A stretch of DNA of 23,973 bases from JACPDD01 sp040900105 (GCA_040900105.1 JBBDZP010000034.1:1-23973); one strand, 5' to 3'. Counted from the first letter of the stretch, positions 7,259 through 15,947 are shown. Notes: a model not told the origin generated them from the sequence alone. Numbers and translations: made by a program.

Positions 7259-8208
7259 AAAGACTATTGATCCTTACTGTTGTCATTCTCCTTTTAGCTT
7301 CCGGGGGTGTAGCTTGGTGGAAAATGGGAACTTTGCCCGCAAACTCAAAAGACACCACTCCCCAGATATTTGTAATAGAAAAAGGGGAAGGCATGAGAAG
7401 TATCTCAAGTAATTTAAAAAGTAAAGGATTAATCCGTGACCCAATTGTTTTTTTTCTTCTCACAAAAAAGGAAGGTCTTGATACAAAAGTTCAGGCAGGA
7501 ACCTTCAGACTAAATCCTTCTATGAGTGCTTATGATATTGCCCAAAACTTAACTCACGGAACGCTGGATATTTGGGTTACAATTCCTGAAGGAAATAGAG
7601 CTTTGGAGATTGCAGACCTTCTAGAAAAACATATTCCAACCTACTCTGCTTCCTGGAAAAATGCACTTGCGACAAATGAAGGATATCTTTTCCCAGATAC
7701 TTACCTTATACCAAAAGATGCAGATGTTAGCCAGATAATTACACTAATGAGAGCCAATTTTGATACAAAATATGCAACACTTAACAACACGACAAATAGG
7801 ACGCTAAATGAAATAGTGACCATCGCTTCACTTATTGAGCGCGAAGCAAGACATGCAGAAGATAGACCTTTGGTTGCATCTGTAATCATAAACAGGCTAA
7901 ATATTGGCATGGCACTTAATATTGACGCTACAGTCCAATATATACTCGGTTATCAGCAAAGCGAAAAAAGATGGTGGAAAAGAAATCTTACTTTTGCTGA
8001 TCTTAGAGTAAATTCTGCCTATAATACATACGTTAATCCGGGACTTCCGCCTGGCCCCATTGCAAACCCGGGATTAGCGGCAATTGAAGCGGCTATAAAT
8101 CCTGCAGAAACAGATTTTCTTTATTACCTATCCGATGCAAATGGAGTTAATCACTACGCAAAAACCATTGAAGAACACAACCAAAATATAGAAAGGTATA
8201 TAAAATAG
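7255..8208 (+). CDS. mltG: Endolytic murein transglycosylase MltG (YceG family)
   Basis: Cleaves nascent peptidoglycan glycan strands at the outer face of the membrane and is thought to set glycan length. It starts with a membrane anchor (LLILTVVILLLASGGVAWW). A LysM-like segment follows (IEKGEGMRSISSNLKSKGLI), then the catalytic YceG domain with IPEGNRALEIADLL, GYLFPDTYLIPKDA and ASLIEREARHAEDRPLVASV. The catalytic Glu lies in IERE at about 194-197. The C-terminal signature VNPGLPPGPIANPGLAAIEAA and HYAKTIEEHNQNI is complete. At 317 residues the length is near normal. It overlaps the phosphorylase stop by 4 bp and is the last gene of the plus-strand run. Its stop is one base from the stop of the convergent gene on the other strand, so there is no room for an ordinary terminator between them. 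Confidence 0.95.
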   Translation: MKRLLILTVVILLLASGGVAWWKMGTLPANSKDTTPQIFVIEKGEGMRSISSNLKSKGLIRDPIVFFLLTKKEGLDTKVQAGTFRLNPSMSAYDIAQNLTHGTLDIWVTIPEGNRALEIADLLEKHIPTYSASWKNALATNEGYLFPDTYLIPKDADVSQIITLMRANFDTKYATLNNTTNRTLNEIVTIASLIEREARHAEDRPLVASVIINRLNIGMALNIDATVQYILGYQQSEKRWWKRNLTFADLRVNSAYNTYVNPGLPPGPIANPGLAAIEAAINPAETDFLYYLSDANGVNHYAKTIEEHNQNIERYIK

Positions 8209-8209
8209 C

Positions 8210-8530
8210 TTAGGATTTGGTAGTGCGGCGGAAGAAGCGTCTTTTTGGAACGGATGGAGAGTGACCGTTGCTCCTTGCTCCACTACTCACAGGATTGGCA
8301 ACTACTTCTTCGGTAGCTTCCTTTGCTTTTCTAATGGGCCTGGGTTCCTCTTCAACTATTTCCTCCTCTGCTCTTTCAATGATATCGGATAACTCTCCAA
8401 ATCCTTCTTCCGTTAAAGACTTTAGGATTTTTCTTCCTTTGTCTGTCCCCAATAGAAATACGAGTCCGCCTCCTATAAGCAGTCCAAATAAAAACCCACC
8501 TCCACCACCGTTGCTGTTGTTATCATTCAT
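8210..8530 (-). CDS. Small YtxH-like membrane protein (106 aa)
   Basis: The ATG at 8530 is preferred to an upstream in-frame start because it begins MNDNNSNGGGGG, overlaps the upstream gene's stop by 8 bp, and has AAGGA about 11 nt upstream. A glycine-rich helix follows (GFLFGLLIGGGLVFLLGTDKGRKILKSL), the pattern of YtxH-type proteins, which are small membrane-anchored proteins often listed as gas-vesicle or stress related. After that come an acidic helix (IIERAEEEIVEEEP) and a basic tail (PKRRFFRRTTKS). The role is unknown. It forms a pair with the next membrane-protein gene, which is read first. Confidence 0.75.
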   Translation of the reverse strand: MNDNNSNGGGGGFLFGLLIGGGLVFLLGTDKGRKILKSLTEEGFGELSDIIERAEEEIVEEEPRPIRKAKEATEEVVANPVSSGARSNGHSPSVPKRRFFRRTTKS

Positions 8531-8792
8531 TATGTTTTCCTTTTTTTGAGTCTTTCCTAAAGAGTCCAGCCAGAGATGCTCCCGTTTTAAGCCCCATGGC
8601 AAGAGAAGAAATGCTTGAAAGGGGACCTGAAACACTTTCCGTTATCGCTCCAGCCTCATCTAAAACTTTATTTGTCTTGGCTATAGTACTACGAAGTTCT
8701 TTTAAGACAAAAAAGACTTGGATTCCCAAAATTATGAGAAGAACAGTAAGTACAATTATTACCAAAAACAGTGCTGTCTGGGCAGGATCCAT
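8523..8792 (-). CDS. Small membrane protein, DUF948-like (89 aa)
   Basis: One N-terminal membrane helix (LFLVIIVLTVLLIILGIQVFFVL) is followed by a helical cytoplasmic segment (LKELRSTIAKTNKVLDEAG), a hydrophobic patch and a basic end (RKDSKKGKHNE). This resembles DUF948-type proteins, which often sit beside YtxH-like genes in Gram-positive genomes, matching the arrangement here. The function is unknown. The stop overlaps the start of the next gene (8530) by 8 bp, so the two are very likely co-translated. No strong promoter is evident upstream; TTGAAT with a weak TAGTGT 17 nt later is the best candidate. Confidence 0.72.
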   Translation of the reverse strand: MDPAQTALFLVIIVLTVLLIILGIQVFFVLKELRSTIAKTNKVLDEAGAITESVSGPLSSISSLAMGLKTGASLAGLFRKDSKKGKHNE

Positions 8793-8833
8793 AGTATTAA
8801 TACACTAGCATAGCCAAAAATATAATTCAATAG

Positions 8834-8893
8834 GATATTTTTGAAATTTAAAATTTCAAATTTCTGATTTCTAATCAATTCCCAAATAATTAA
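8834..8893. repeat. AT-rich intergenic repeat, copy A
   Basis: The stretch contains the near-perfect palindrome GAAATTTAAAATTTC and the string TTTCTAATCAATTCCC. TTTCTAATCAA also occurs in the infB-nusA spacer (19015-19122), and a close variant lies on the minus strand at 16356-16419. Confidence 0.5.
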
Positions 8894-8930
8894 TGCCTTT
8901 AATAAAAACACAGAAGGATGTGAAGTCTGT

Positions 8931-9132
8931 CCATTCCTTGATCCGTCACTTTTTTGCGTATTTCTTGAGAATCGAATGAGCGAAACAGGGGGATGTCCGA
9001 GTCAACACAAGGTGATGATCGCGGAGGGGGCCACTTTCCCCCGTTGAGCGAGTGAGAGATTCGATAGAATGGAGCAAAGCAAGTGAGCGGCAGTTTCAGC
9101 TTCTCTTTGCTGTCAAAGAGAAGAGAAATAAA
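8931..9132. other. Non-coding stretch with possible RNA structure
   Basis: About 340 bases (8793-9132) separate the DUF948-like gene from the RodZ-like gene and contain no convincing gene. The right-hand 200 bases are more GC-rich than the other spacers. They contain a paired ATCGAAT (8971-8977) and ATTCGAT (9059-9065) enclosing a GGGGG-CCACTTT-CCCCC hairpin (9026-9042), plus repeated GAGCGA/GTGAGCG-like words. I cannot match it to tRNA, tmRNA, RNase P, SRP or 6S RNA by eye. It may be a non-coding RNA, a repeat remnant of the kind seen inside the genes, or an untranslated region. Confidence 0.35.
9100..9123 (-). terminator. Stem-loop just after the RodZ-like gene
   Basis: CTTCTCTTTG, a 4-nt loop and CAAAGAGAAG form a perfect 10-bp stem ending 9 nt beyond the RodZ-like stop codon. 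There is no T-run after the stem on either strand, so it is either a weak or non-classical terminator or a 3' stabilising structure. Confidence 0.4.
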
Positions 9133-9765
9133 TTATTGAGCTTTTATGCTTCTCACTACGACAGTTTCCCTACCAAATCTGTTCAGCGATCTAATAGTTA
9201 TTTTATTATCTCCCGGAAATATATTAATGTCTTTCTTGAAACTTCCATTATCCTCAACTGTTACCGGCTCTTCATTTACATAGACTGTTGCGTCCGGAGC
9301 TGTTTTTCCTACAATCCGCACACTTGAAGAGGATATGACCATATTATCTTTTGGAGTTGAAACGTCAAGATTCGGTCCTAAAAATGCACCCCTGTATTGG
9401 AAAACGATATAGAAAAGAAGAGCTGTAAAAATTAATCCTCCCAACGCAACTGCCTGTTTAAGCTTAAACTTTTTAAGCGGAAAGTCGACGCTTGCTCCGA
9501 AGCCCTGCGGCAGAACTCCGTAAGTCTTATTTTCATCAAATTCGCGCCTGAAAAGTGCCAAGACCTCTTTTTTTGAAAGTCCTAAAAAATCTGCGTAATT
9601 TCTGACAAATCCCTGTGCATATGCGCCATTTGGAAGCCTGTCATATTCACTTTTTTCAATATAAGAGAGGAATGAAGACCGGATCTTGGTCGCTTGAGAT
9701 GCCTCTTCCAGGGTTATTCCCTTCGCCAATCTTTCCTCCTTGAGTCTTTCTCCTGCCTTTAACAT
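9133..9765 (-). CDS. RodZ-like membrane protein with HTH domain
   Basis: The N-terminal HTH_25 domain (residues 1-75; LKEERLAKGITLEEASQATKI, then LPNGAYAQGFVRNYADFLG) is the cytoplasmic module by which RodZ binds the MreB cytoskeleton. One membrane helix lies at about 104-124. The predicted extracytoplasmic region (130-210) is a beta-sandwich-like domain (VRIVGKTAPDATVYVNEEPV, then GDNKITIRSLNRFGRETVVV). At 210 residues it is shorter than E. coli RodZ (337 aa) because it lacks the long linker. It lies 11 nt downstream of ftsK and is probably translated from the same transcript. No Shine-Dalgarno sequence is visible. RodZ-like is a domain-level call; whether it works with MreB here is not shown. 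Confidence 0.85.
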   Translation of the reverse strand: MLKAGERLKEERLAKGITLEEASQATKIRSSFLSYIEKSEYDRLPNGAYAQGFVRNYADFLGLSKKEVLALFRREFDENKTYGVLPQGFGASVDFPLKKFKLKQAVALGGLIFTALLFYIVFQYRGAFLGPNLDVSTPKDNMVISSSSVRIVGKTAPDATVYVNEEPVTVEDNGSFKKDINIFPGDNKITIRSLNRFGRETVVVRSIKAQ

Positions 9766-9776
9766 AAGCTAGTAAA

Positions 9777-11864
9777 TTACTCTCCATGTAAACTATTTAT
9801 AAACTCTTCGGCACTTCGGGACAGCACGTCTCTTGGTTTTGAACCTTCAGCGTGACCAACAAGTCCGACTGTTTCAAGCTGATCCAAAATTCTAGCTGCC
9901 CTTGAATAACCTATTGACAATTTTCTCTGAAGAAGTGACGCGGATGCTCTGTCATATTGACAAACAACTCTTATTGCTTCATCAAAAAGTGGGTCATTGC
10001 CATCACTGGTACCAACTGTTCCTTTTTTAAGCCTTAGGGATGTTGATGTAATTTCTTCCGTGTACTCAACAGCAGGACTCTTGGCTTTTAAGAAATCAAC
10101 GAGCTTCTTAACTTCCTTATCGGATACATATGCTCCCTGAATTCTGGTAGGCTTTGCCTGGTCCGGTGGAATATAGAGCATGTCTCCACGTCCCAAAAGT
10201 TTTTCCGCCCCAGGACTATCTAGGATAACTCTTGAGTCAATCATTGAGGAAACGTTAAATGCAATACGACAAGGAACATTTGCTTTAATGAGTCCCGTTA
10301 TAACATCAACCGATGGCCTCTGCGTTGCAATAACAAGGTGAATTCCTGTGGCACGGGCCATCTGCGCAAGTCTGGCAATAGCATCTTCAACTTCAACGGG
10401 AGCAAAAGACATAAGGTCTGCAAGTTCATCTATGAAAATAACAATATATGGAAGTGCCTGGAATCCGGCCAGTTCATTGTATGAATCAATATTTCGGACC
10501 CCCCGCTCTGCGAAGGTTTTATAACGTCTGTCCATCTCATCCATTGCCCATTTCAGCGATGCCAGAATCTTTTCAACCTCAACAATAACCGGCGTCATAA
10601 GATGTGGGATTCCATTATAACCTGTAAGCTCAACTCTTTTAGGGTCAATCATAATAAGTTTTATCTCGGAAGGGGAAGCTCTAAAAAGAAGCGTTGAAAT
10701 AAATGAGTTGATAAGAACAGACTTTCCTGAACCTGTAGTTCCGGCAACAAGAACATGCGGCATCTTGGCAATATCCGCCACAACCGGACTTCCTGAAACA
10801 TCAAGTCCTAAAGAAACTGTTAGTTTTGATTTACTTTTTCTCATAATATCTGATGCAAGCATTGTTTTTAGAGGTACGATTTCAAGCGAGCGGTTTGGAA
10901 TTTCTATTCCTACAAGATTTCTTCCTGGAATTGGTGCTTCAATTCTAATTTGTCCCGTAGGAGCCTCTGTAGCCAGAGCCAAGTCATTTGCCAAGGATGT
11001 GATTTTGGAAACCTTTGTTCCGAGGGCAATTTCAAGCGCATACTGAGTAACAGCTGGTCCTAAATTAACCTCCGCGACTCTTGCTCCAACTCCAAAACTC
11101 TCAAGAGTTTTTTCAATAACAGAAGCCATTTTTTTAATATCTCCCCTATTTGCTTTTTGAGATTCTTCAGAAAGAAGATCCAGTGGCGGGTACTCCCACA
11201 TCCCATCTGCCGCAAGGGTATTTGCAACCAGCTTGTCAGAGATAAGAGAAGGTTGCTTTTTAACAACGGGGGAGGCTTGAGCAGAAGTTGAAAAACCCTT
11301 ATCTCCTTTTATTGTTAAGGGTTTATTGCCAGGAAACGGTTCATTTTTGGTTTTGAAAAAGGACAGTATTTTCTTGGGAAAAAGTCTTTGTATCACATCG
11401 CCCACAGATGACACAAAAACAGCCAACTCATCTATTGAGGTGTTGAAAAGCACTATTATCCCAACAAAAACTCCGACTAGATAAGCTAAGTATGCACCAA
11501 TGTCCCCAGTTATGTCGGCGAGAGCTTGGAAAAGATAACTACCCAAAATTCCACCTTTTAAGAGTCCATCTAAGGCTACAAAAAAGATTAGAAATCCCAA
11601 AGCCACATGAGGACGGGACAAAAATAGCTTGAGACGTAAAAACAAAAAGCCAAAAAGAATAAGAACTAGAGGAAAAAGGTAGGCAGCTCTCCCAAAATAA
11701 CTTAGTATAATATCATTTACTACAGTTAGAGAATCTTCACCCCTTGAGAAAGAAAGTCCCAGGATTATTCCGGCAAGAATTAGTCCAAAAGAAAAAATTG
11801 AATATACAGTTTCGTTTTTAAGCTTTAACTTAAATTTTCTTTTTCTATAATGTCTTCTTGCCAT
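9777..11864 (-). CDS. ftsK: DNA translocase FtsK/SpoIIIE
   Basis: A septal ATP-driven DNA pump that clears chromosome DNA during division. Several N-terminal membrane helices (residues about 17-155) are followed by a short linker with Lys/Ser-rich sequence. The motor has Walker A GTTGSGKS (375-382), Walker B YIVIFIDELADL and the sensor-like VIATQRPSVDVITG and IPCRI-like NVPCRIAFNVSS. A C-terminal gamma winged-helix domain (SASLLQRKLSIGYSRAARIL) ends the protein. At 695 residues it has a short linker compared with E. coli FtsK (1329) and is close to SpoIIIE size. I chose the ATG at 11864 (MARRHYRKRK) over the longer frame beginning at 11900, because a consensus -10 box ends 7 nt before it and the longer start would lie inside the promoter and the rnj end. 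It is followed by the RodZ-like gene. Confidence 0.95.
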   Translation of the reverse strand: MARRHYRKRKFKLKLKNETVYSIFSFGLILAGIILGLSFSRGEDSLTVVNDIILSYFGRAAYLFPLVLILFGFLFLRLKLFLSRPHVALGFLIFFVALDGLLKGGILGSYLFQALADITGDIGAYLAYLVGVFVGIIVLFNTSIDELAVFVSSVGDVIQRLFPKKILSFFKTKNEPFPGNKPLTIKGDKGFSTSAQASPVVKKQPSLISDKLVANTLAADGMWEYPPLDLLSEESQKANRGDIKKMASVIEKTLESFGVGARVAEVNLGPAVTQYALEIALGTKVSKITSLANDLALATEAPTGQIRIEAPIPGRNLVGIEIPNRSLEIVPLKTMLASDIMRKSKSKLTVSLGLDVSGSPVVADIAKMPHVLVAGTTGSGKSVLINSFISTLLFRASPSEIKLIMIDPKRVELTGYNGIPHLMTPVIVEVEKILASLKWAMDEMDRRYKTFAERGVRNIDSYNELAGFQALPYIVIFIDELADLMSFAPVEVEDAIARLAQMARATGIHLVIATQRPSVDVITGLIKANVPCRIAFNVSSMIDSRVILDSPGAEKLLGRGDMLYIPPDQAKPTRIQGAYVSDKEVKKLVDFLKAKSPAVEYTEEITSTSLRLKKGTVGTSDGNDPLFDEAIRVVCQYDRASASLLQRKLSIGYSRAARILDQLETVGLVGHAEGSKPRDVLSRSAEEFINSLHGE

Positions 11865-11900
11865 ACAATATATTATAAGGTCTTTGAGTCTAAACCTCAA
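11865..11900 (-). promoter_or_regulatory. ftsK promoter overlapping the rnj stop, predicted leaderless
   Basis: On the minus strand TTGAGG (11900-11895), a 17-nt spacer and a perfect TATAAT (11877-11872) are followed by 7 nt and the ftsK ATG (11864). The -35 box overlaps the region around the end of the RNase J gene (stop at 11892-11890). Transcription would begin at or within about 1-2 nt of the ATG. Confidence 0.65.
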
Positions 11901-13545
11901 TTACAACAGGAATAATTAGGGGACGGCGCCTCGTTGCCCTGAAAATTGTAGTCTCACAAACTTCGCTTATTATCTGTCTTATGTGAATAACGTTTGTGAT
12001 GCGACCGCGGTTTTTGGATAGTGATTTTTTAAGTTCCTTAGGAACTCTTTCATTTATCAAAGCCGAATCTTTAGTAGGAAGTCCGCGTATTATAATTGTG
12101 GGTTTATTTATTATTTGTCCTGTCTGGACATCAACCTCTGTCATTACAACAACAATTCCTCCTTGGGAAATTTTTTGTCTATCGCGGATAACAAACTGTT
12201 CAATTTCTCCACCTGAAATCTCATCAACGTAAACATTTCTTACCGGAATCTTTTTCCCAAGTTTGGCTCCACTGCGGGAAAAGATAATTTCCTGCCCATC
12301 TTCAATAAGAAAAGTGTTCTGTTTTCTGAATCCGTTGCTTTCCATCAAACTTCCATACGCTGCCATATGTCTGAAATTCCCTCCTATAGGCACCAAATTG
12401 TGAGGTCTTACCATAGATAACAGCTCAAGCATTTCATCTTGGGAAGCGTGACCTGAAACATGAATATTTTCTTTAAAACCGGAGTATAAAACGCGACAGC
12501 CTTTCTTGGCGATTGTATCAATAAGCTCGTAGACTAAAAGTTCATTTCCTGGAATTGGGTCGGATGAAAAAATAACCGTATCCACACTCTTCAATTTAAT
12601 TTCCCTATGCTCCCCATTTGCCACCCTTGCCATTCCTGAATTTTCCTGACCCTGGCTTCCGGCTATAACAAGTGTCATTCTGTTATCCGGATATTTTCTT
12701 ATATCACTTATCTCAACCTCTGTCCCTTGTTTAATTTTCAAATATCCCAATTTTATAGCCACATCTTTTGTTTTTATTAAAGAACGTCCAACGAAAGATA
12801 TTTTCCTACCGTGACTTTCAGATATTGCAATAATCTGATTGAGCCTTGCTATATTTGAGGAATAAGTCGTTACTATAAATTTTCCTCTGCATCTTTGCAT
12901 TTCTTCTTCAAATGTTGGGAGTAGCGTTGACTCTGACTTTGTGCGCCCTTTTCTCTCGGCTCCCAAACAATCAGACATCATTGATAATACTCCTTGAGAG
13001 CTATAACTTTTTATTTTATCGTAGTCGCTTATTTTCCCATCATATGGAGCGTTATCAAATTTATAGTCACTGCCATGATAAAAATTACCCGCGGGTGTTT
13101 TTATAAAAATGTGAGAAGTATCAGGAACCGAATGAGTTACTCTTATAAAAGAACATGTAAAAGGCCCCATAGAAACCGTGTTATTCTCAAAAGGAACCGT
13201 ATTTACTTTGGTTACTATTCCAAATTCTGTTAGTTTTTCATTAACAAGGGCCGCGGTTAAAGGGGAGGCATAAACGGGAATCTTGGGAAGTTGTGGCAGA
13301 ATAAAAGGCAAAGCTCCTATGTGGTCTTCATGTCCATGGGTTAAAACCATACCAACAATTCTTTTTTTGGTAGTGGTTAAGTATGAAACATCAGGAAGAA
13401 GTAGATCTATCCCAAGCATTGCCTCGTCCGCAAAACCTAATCCGCAATCAACAATAAGTATTTGATTTTGATACTCATAGAGATACATATTGCGGGTTAC
13501 ATCTCCAATCCCGCCGATTGGTATAAATGAAATTTGATTATCCAT
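11890..13545 (-). CDS. rnj: Ribonuclease J
   Basis: A metallo-beta-lactamase family ribonuclease with endonuclease and 5' exonuclease activity, the main mRNA decay enzyme in bacteria without RNase E. It has the zinc motif THGHEDHIGA, then HGSDYKF, the beta-CASP domain (VTTYSSNIARLNQIIAIS, then VIAGSQGQENSGMARVANGE) and HVSGHASQDEM. The C-terminal domain (after about residue 440) is typical. At 551 residues it is full length. The ATG at 13545-13543 abuts the N gap directly. The N-terminus MDNQISFIPIGGIGDVTRNM matches the usual RNase J start, but a longer start inside the gap cannot be excluded. It is read in the same direction as pnp across the gap, giving a nuclease cluster. The promoter of ftsK overlaps its 3' end. 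Confidence 0.94.
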   Translation of the reverse strand: MDNQISFIPIGGIGDVTRNMYLYEYQNQILIVDCGLGFADEAMLGIDLLLPDVSYLTTTKKRIVGMVLTHGHEDHIGALPFILPQLPKIPVYASPLTAALVNEKLTEFGIVTKVNTVPFENNTVSMGPFTCSFIRVTHSVPDTSHIFIKTPAGNFYHGSDYKFDNAPYDGKISDYDKIKSYSSQGVLSMMSDCLGAERKGRTKSESTLLPTFEEEMQRCRGKFIVTTYSSNIARLNQIIAISESHGRKISFVGRSLIKTKDVAIKLGYLKIKQGTEVEISDIRKYPDNRMTLVIAGSQGQENSGMARVANGEHREIKLKSVDTVIFSSDPIPGNELLVYELIDTIAKKGCRVLYSGFKENIHVSGHASQDEMLELLSMVRPHNLVPIGGNFRHMAAYGSLMESNGFRKQNTFLIEDGQEIIFSRSGAKLGKKIPVRNVYVDEISGGEIEQFVIRDRQKISQGGIVVVMTEVDVQTGQIINKPTIIIRGLPTKDSALINERVPKELKKSLSKNRGRITNVIHIRQIISEVCETTIFRATRRRPLIIPVVIEV

Positions 13546-13645
13546 NNNNNNNNNNNNNNNNNNNNNNNNNNNNNNNNNNNNNNNNNNNNNNNNNNNNNNN
13601 NNNNNNNNNNNNNNNNNNNNNNNNNNNNNNNNNNNNNNNNNNNNN
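13546..13645. other. Assembly gap (100 N)
   Basis: Exactly 100 N bases. This is the conventional length for a gap of unknown size, so the real distance between pnp and rnj, and any gene in between, is not known. Any reading frame that appears to run through it is meaningless. Confidence 0.98.
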
Positions 13646-15942
13646 CGGGGCTTGCGGTCGCGATTGCCAAAACCTGGACGTCTTCCTGGTCCGCCTGGAT
13701 TAGAAAATCTTTCTCTTCTAAATTGCTGTACAAGAGGATGAACTTGCCTGCCGGCAGGCATGGCTTCTCTTTCCTGCGGAGCTCCTTCGGGACGTCTTTC
13801 TTCGTCTTGCGGGGAACCCTCTCTTCTTTCTTTCTTTTCTCCGGAAGTAAGCATTGAAAGATTTATTCTTCCCTGTTCATCAATCTCTGCAACTCTGATT
13901 TTAACCTTATCCCCAATATTAACAATATCTCTCGGATCTTTTACAAATCCCGTAGACATCTGGGAAACATGCACCATTCCTTCTTTTCCAGGCAAAAATT
14001 CTATAAATGCTCCAAAAGGAAGTATTCTTTTTACTTCTCCTTCAAATGTTTCTCCAACAACTATTTCCCTCATCATGTTTTTAACCCAGTCTGCTGCCTT
14101 TTGGACTGCTTCCTGATCAACTCCTGAAATCGTTACCGTCCCATCATCTTCAACATCAACCTGCGCTCCGGTTGTGGCAATTATATGTTTTATCATTTTT
14201 CCGCCAGGCCCTATAAGCTCACCAATCTTGTCAACCGGGATACGGACTGTCTCAACCTTCGGCGCGTGTTCGGAAATATTTGGCCTGGGTTCCGGAATAA
14301 CAGCCAGCATCTTCTTAAGAATTTCGGCTCTTGCTTCCTTAGCTCTTTGTAAAATTTCTTTGACTTGCGCTACTGTAAGGCCTGGAGTTTTTACATCAAG
14401 CTGGATTGCAGTAACCCCAGTGTCTGTTCCGGCAACTTTGAAATCCATATCTCCGCAAAAATCTTCAAGACCAATAATATCTGTTAGAAGTTCGTATTTA
14501 GTTTCATCTGATATCATTCCTATTGAAATACCGGCAACCGGCTTTTTAATGGGTACACCTGCATCCATAAGGGCAAGAGTTGATCCGCAGGTTGATGCCA
14601 TAGAACTTGATCCATTCTGGGATAAAACTTCAGAAACTACGCGGACTGTATAGGGAAACTCTTCCTGACTTGGAATAACAGGAATAAGTGCTTTTTCAGC
14701 AAGCGCTCCGTGACCTATCTCTCGTCTCGATAAAAAACCAACCCTTCCTGCTTGACCAAAAGAATAAGGCATCCCCGAATAATGATGAATATATCTTTTA
14801 CTTTCCTCTCCTTCTGCGGACTCTATCAACTGCTCCATACGAGGTGAGCCTAAAGTAACAACTGACAATGCTTGCGTAATTCCCCTCTGAAACAAAGCAG
14901 AGCCATGAGTTCGGGGTAAAATTCCAACTTGAGTCTCAACTTCCCGGATTTCACCCATCTTTCTCCCGTCTGGACGCTTTCCTTTTTTTAAGACATCTGT
15001 GCGGATTAATGTAAACATCACCTTTTCAACAGCCTGGGCAATTGTCTTTTTATCAATTTCAGCTGCAGAATCTTTTAGTTTTATGCCTTCGTATATCCTA
15101 TCTACCAAAGCATGCGTCTCTCCTCCGCCGCCTTCCTTGCCAACACGCAGATCAATCAATTTCTGCACTTCCTCTTTATAAGATTTTTCAATCAGAGAAA
15201 CTATTTCATGTAATTTCGTTTCATCGGGAACTTCCAGTTTTGGTTGTCCAATTTTTTTTACTAATTTTTCAATTGCCGCAATGATCTTTTGAGTTTCAAC
15301 GTGCGCTTTTTCAATTCCGTCAACCAAAATCTCTTCAGATATTTGACTCGCTCCTGCCTCAATCATTACGGTTTTATCTTTCAATTGAGAAACAACAAGA
15401 TCCATTTCTGAAAACTCTTGTTCTGCTCCGGGATTAATAATGCAGGCAGCTCCTCCATTGCCCGATTCCATTACGCACCCAATTCGAACTCCCGCTATTG
15501 GACCGTTCCATGGAATTCTAGAAATTGCAATTGCCGCTGACACTGCGTTTAAAGCTAAAATATCGGGGTCATTTTCTCCGTCTACAGAAAGAACAGTAAC
15601 GATTATTTGTACTTCATTTTTGAATGCTTTTGGAAACAAAGGGCGGATTGATCTATCAATGAGTCTGCCTGCGAGAATTGCTTCATCAGATGGTCTTCCT
15701 TCACGCTTTACCCAACGTGATCCTTTAATTTTTCCACCTGCGTAGAGCCGCTCCACGTAATCAACAGAAAGAGGAAAATAATCCAAATCACTTCTTCCGC
15801 CTTCAACTACGGTCGCAAGAACCACGGTGTCTCCCAGACGTGCCAAAATAGATGCTGTTGCCTGAACAGCTAATATTCCTGTTTGGAAGGTGAGGGTTTT
15901 TCCTGCAATTTCGAGGCTTTCTTCTATTTTATTTTTATCCAT
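13646..15942 (-). CDS. pnp: Polynucleotide phosphorylase, 3' end lost in gap
   Basis: A phosphate-dependent 3'-5' exoribonuclease, normally a trimeric ring in the RNA degradosome. Two RNase PH domains are present, with RRE/GRSDLDYFPL and YPLSVDYVERLYA in the first and RPDGRKMGEIREVE, HGSALFQRGITQAL and MDFKVAGTDTGVTAIQLDV in the second. A KH domain (IPVDKIGELIGPGGKMIKHI) and an S1 domain (GEVKRILPFGAFIEFLPGKEG) follow. After the S1 domain comes a charged, Arg/Glu/Pro/Gly-rich tail that runs into the gap, so the C-terminus is incomplete (765 codons present). A palindromic repeat at 13745-13760 is inserted in frame in that tail (MPAGRQ). The start is supported by AAGGA 5 nt before the ATG and by its position 15 nt after rpsO. 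Confidence 0.95.
13745..13760. repeat. Perfect 16-bp palindrome within pnp
   Basis: TGCCTGCCGGCAGGCA is a perfect palindrome, GC-rich against the local sequence. It encodes the in-frame string PAGRQ in the PNPase tail and looks like an inserted mobile mini-repeat rather than ancestral protein sequence. Confidence 0.6.
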
Positions 15943-15947
15943 TAATT

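Noticed and set aside
8531..8635. N-terminal extension of the YtxH-like gene
   Set aside because: The extra 35 residues overlap the upstream gene in another frame; the start at 8530 fits the overlap style and family.
8988..9065. tRNA-like sequence (GGGGGATGTCCGAGT and GATTCGAT)
   Set aside because: It resembles a Ser/Leu tRNA D-arm and T-loop, but no acceptor stem, anticodon stem or CCA end can be paired.
8931..9132. SRP, RNase P or tmRNA gene
   Set aside because: None of the conserved cores (for example the SRP GGAA tetraloop context or the RNase P GAGGAAAGTCC) is present.
9052..9327. 91-residue frame on the plus strand
   Set aside because: Two-thirds lies antisense to the RodZ-like gene; composition is not protein-like and there is no ribosome binding site.
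13497..13857. Short frames crossing the N gap on both strands
   Set aside because: They depend on the gap and overlap pnp and rnj in other frames.
14174..14653. 159-residue frame on the plus strand
   Set aside because: Lies entirely antisense to pnp, which is unmistakable in the other strand.
11890..15942. A single 1350-residue frame joining RNase J and PNPase
   Set aside because: It only exists because the 100 N were translated through. The two ends are separate, complete-looking families, and the gap length is arbitrary.
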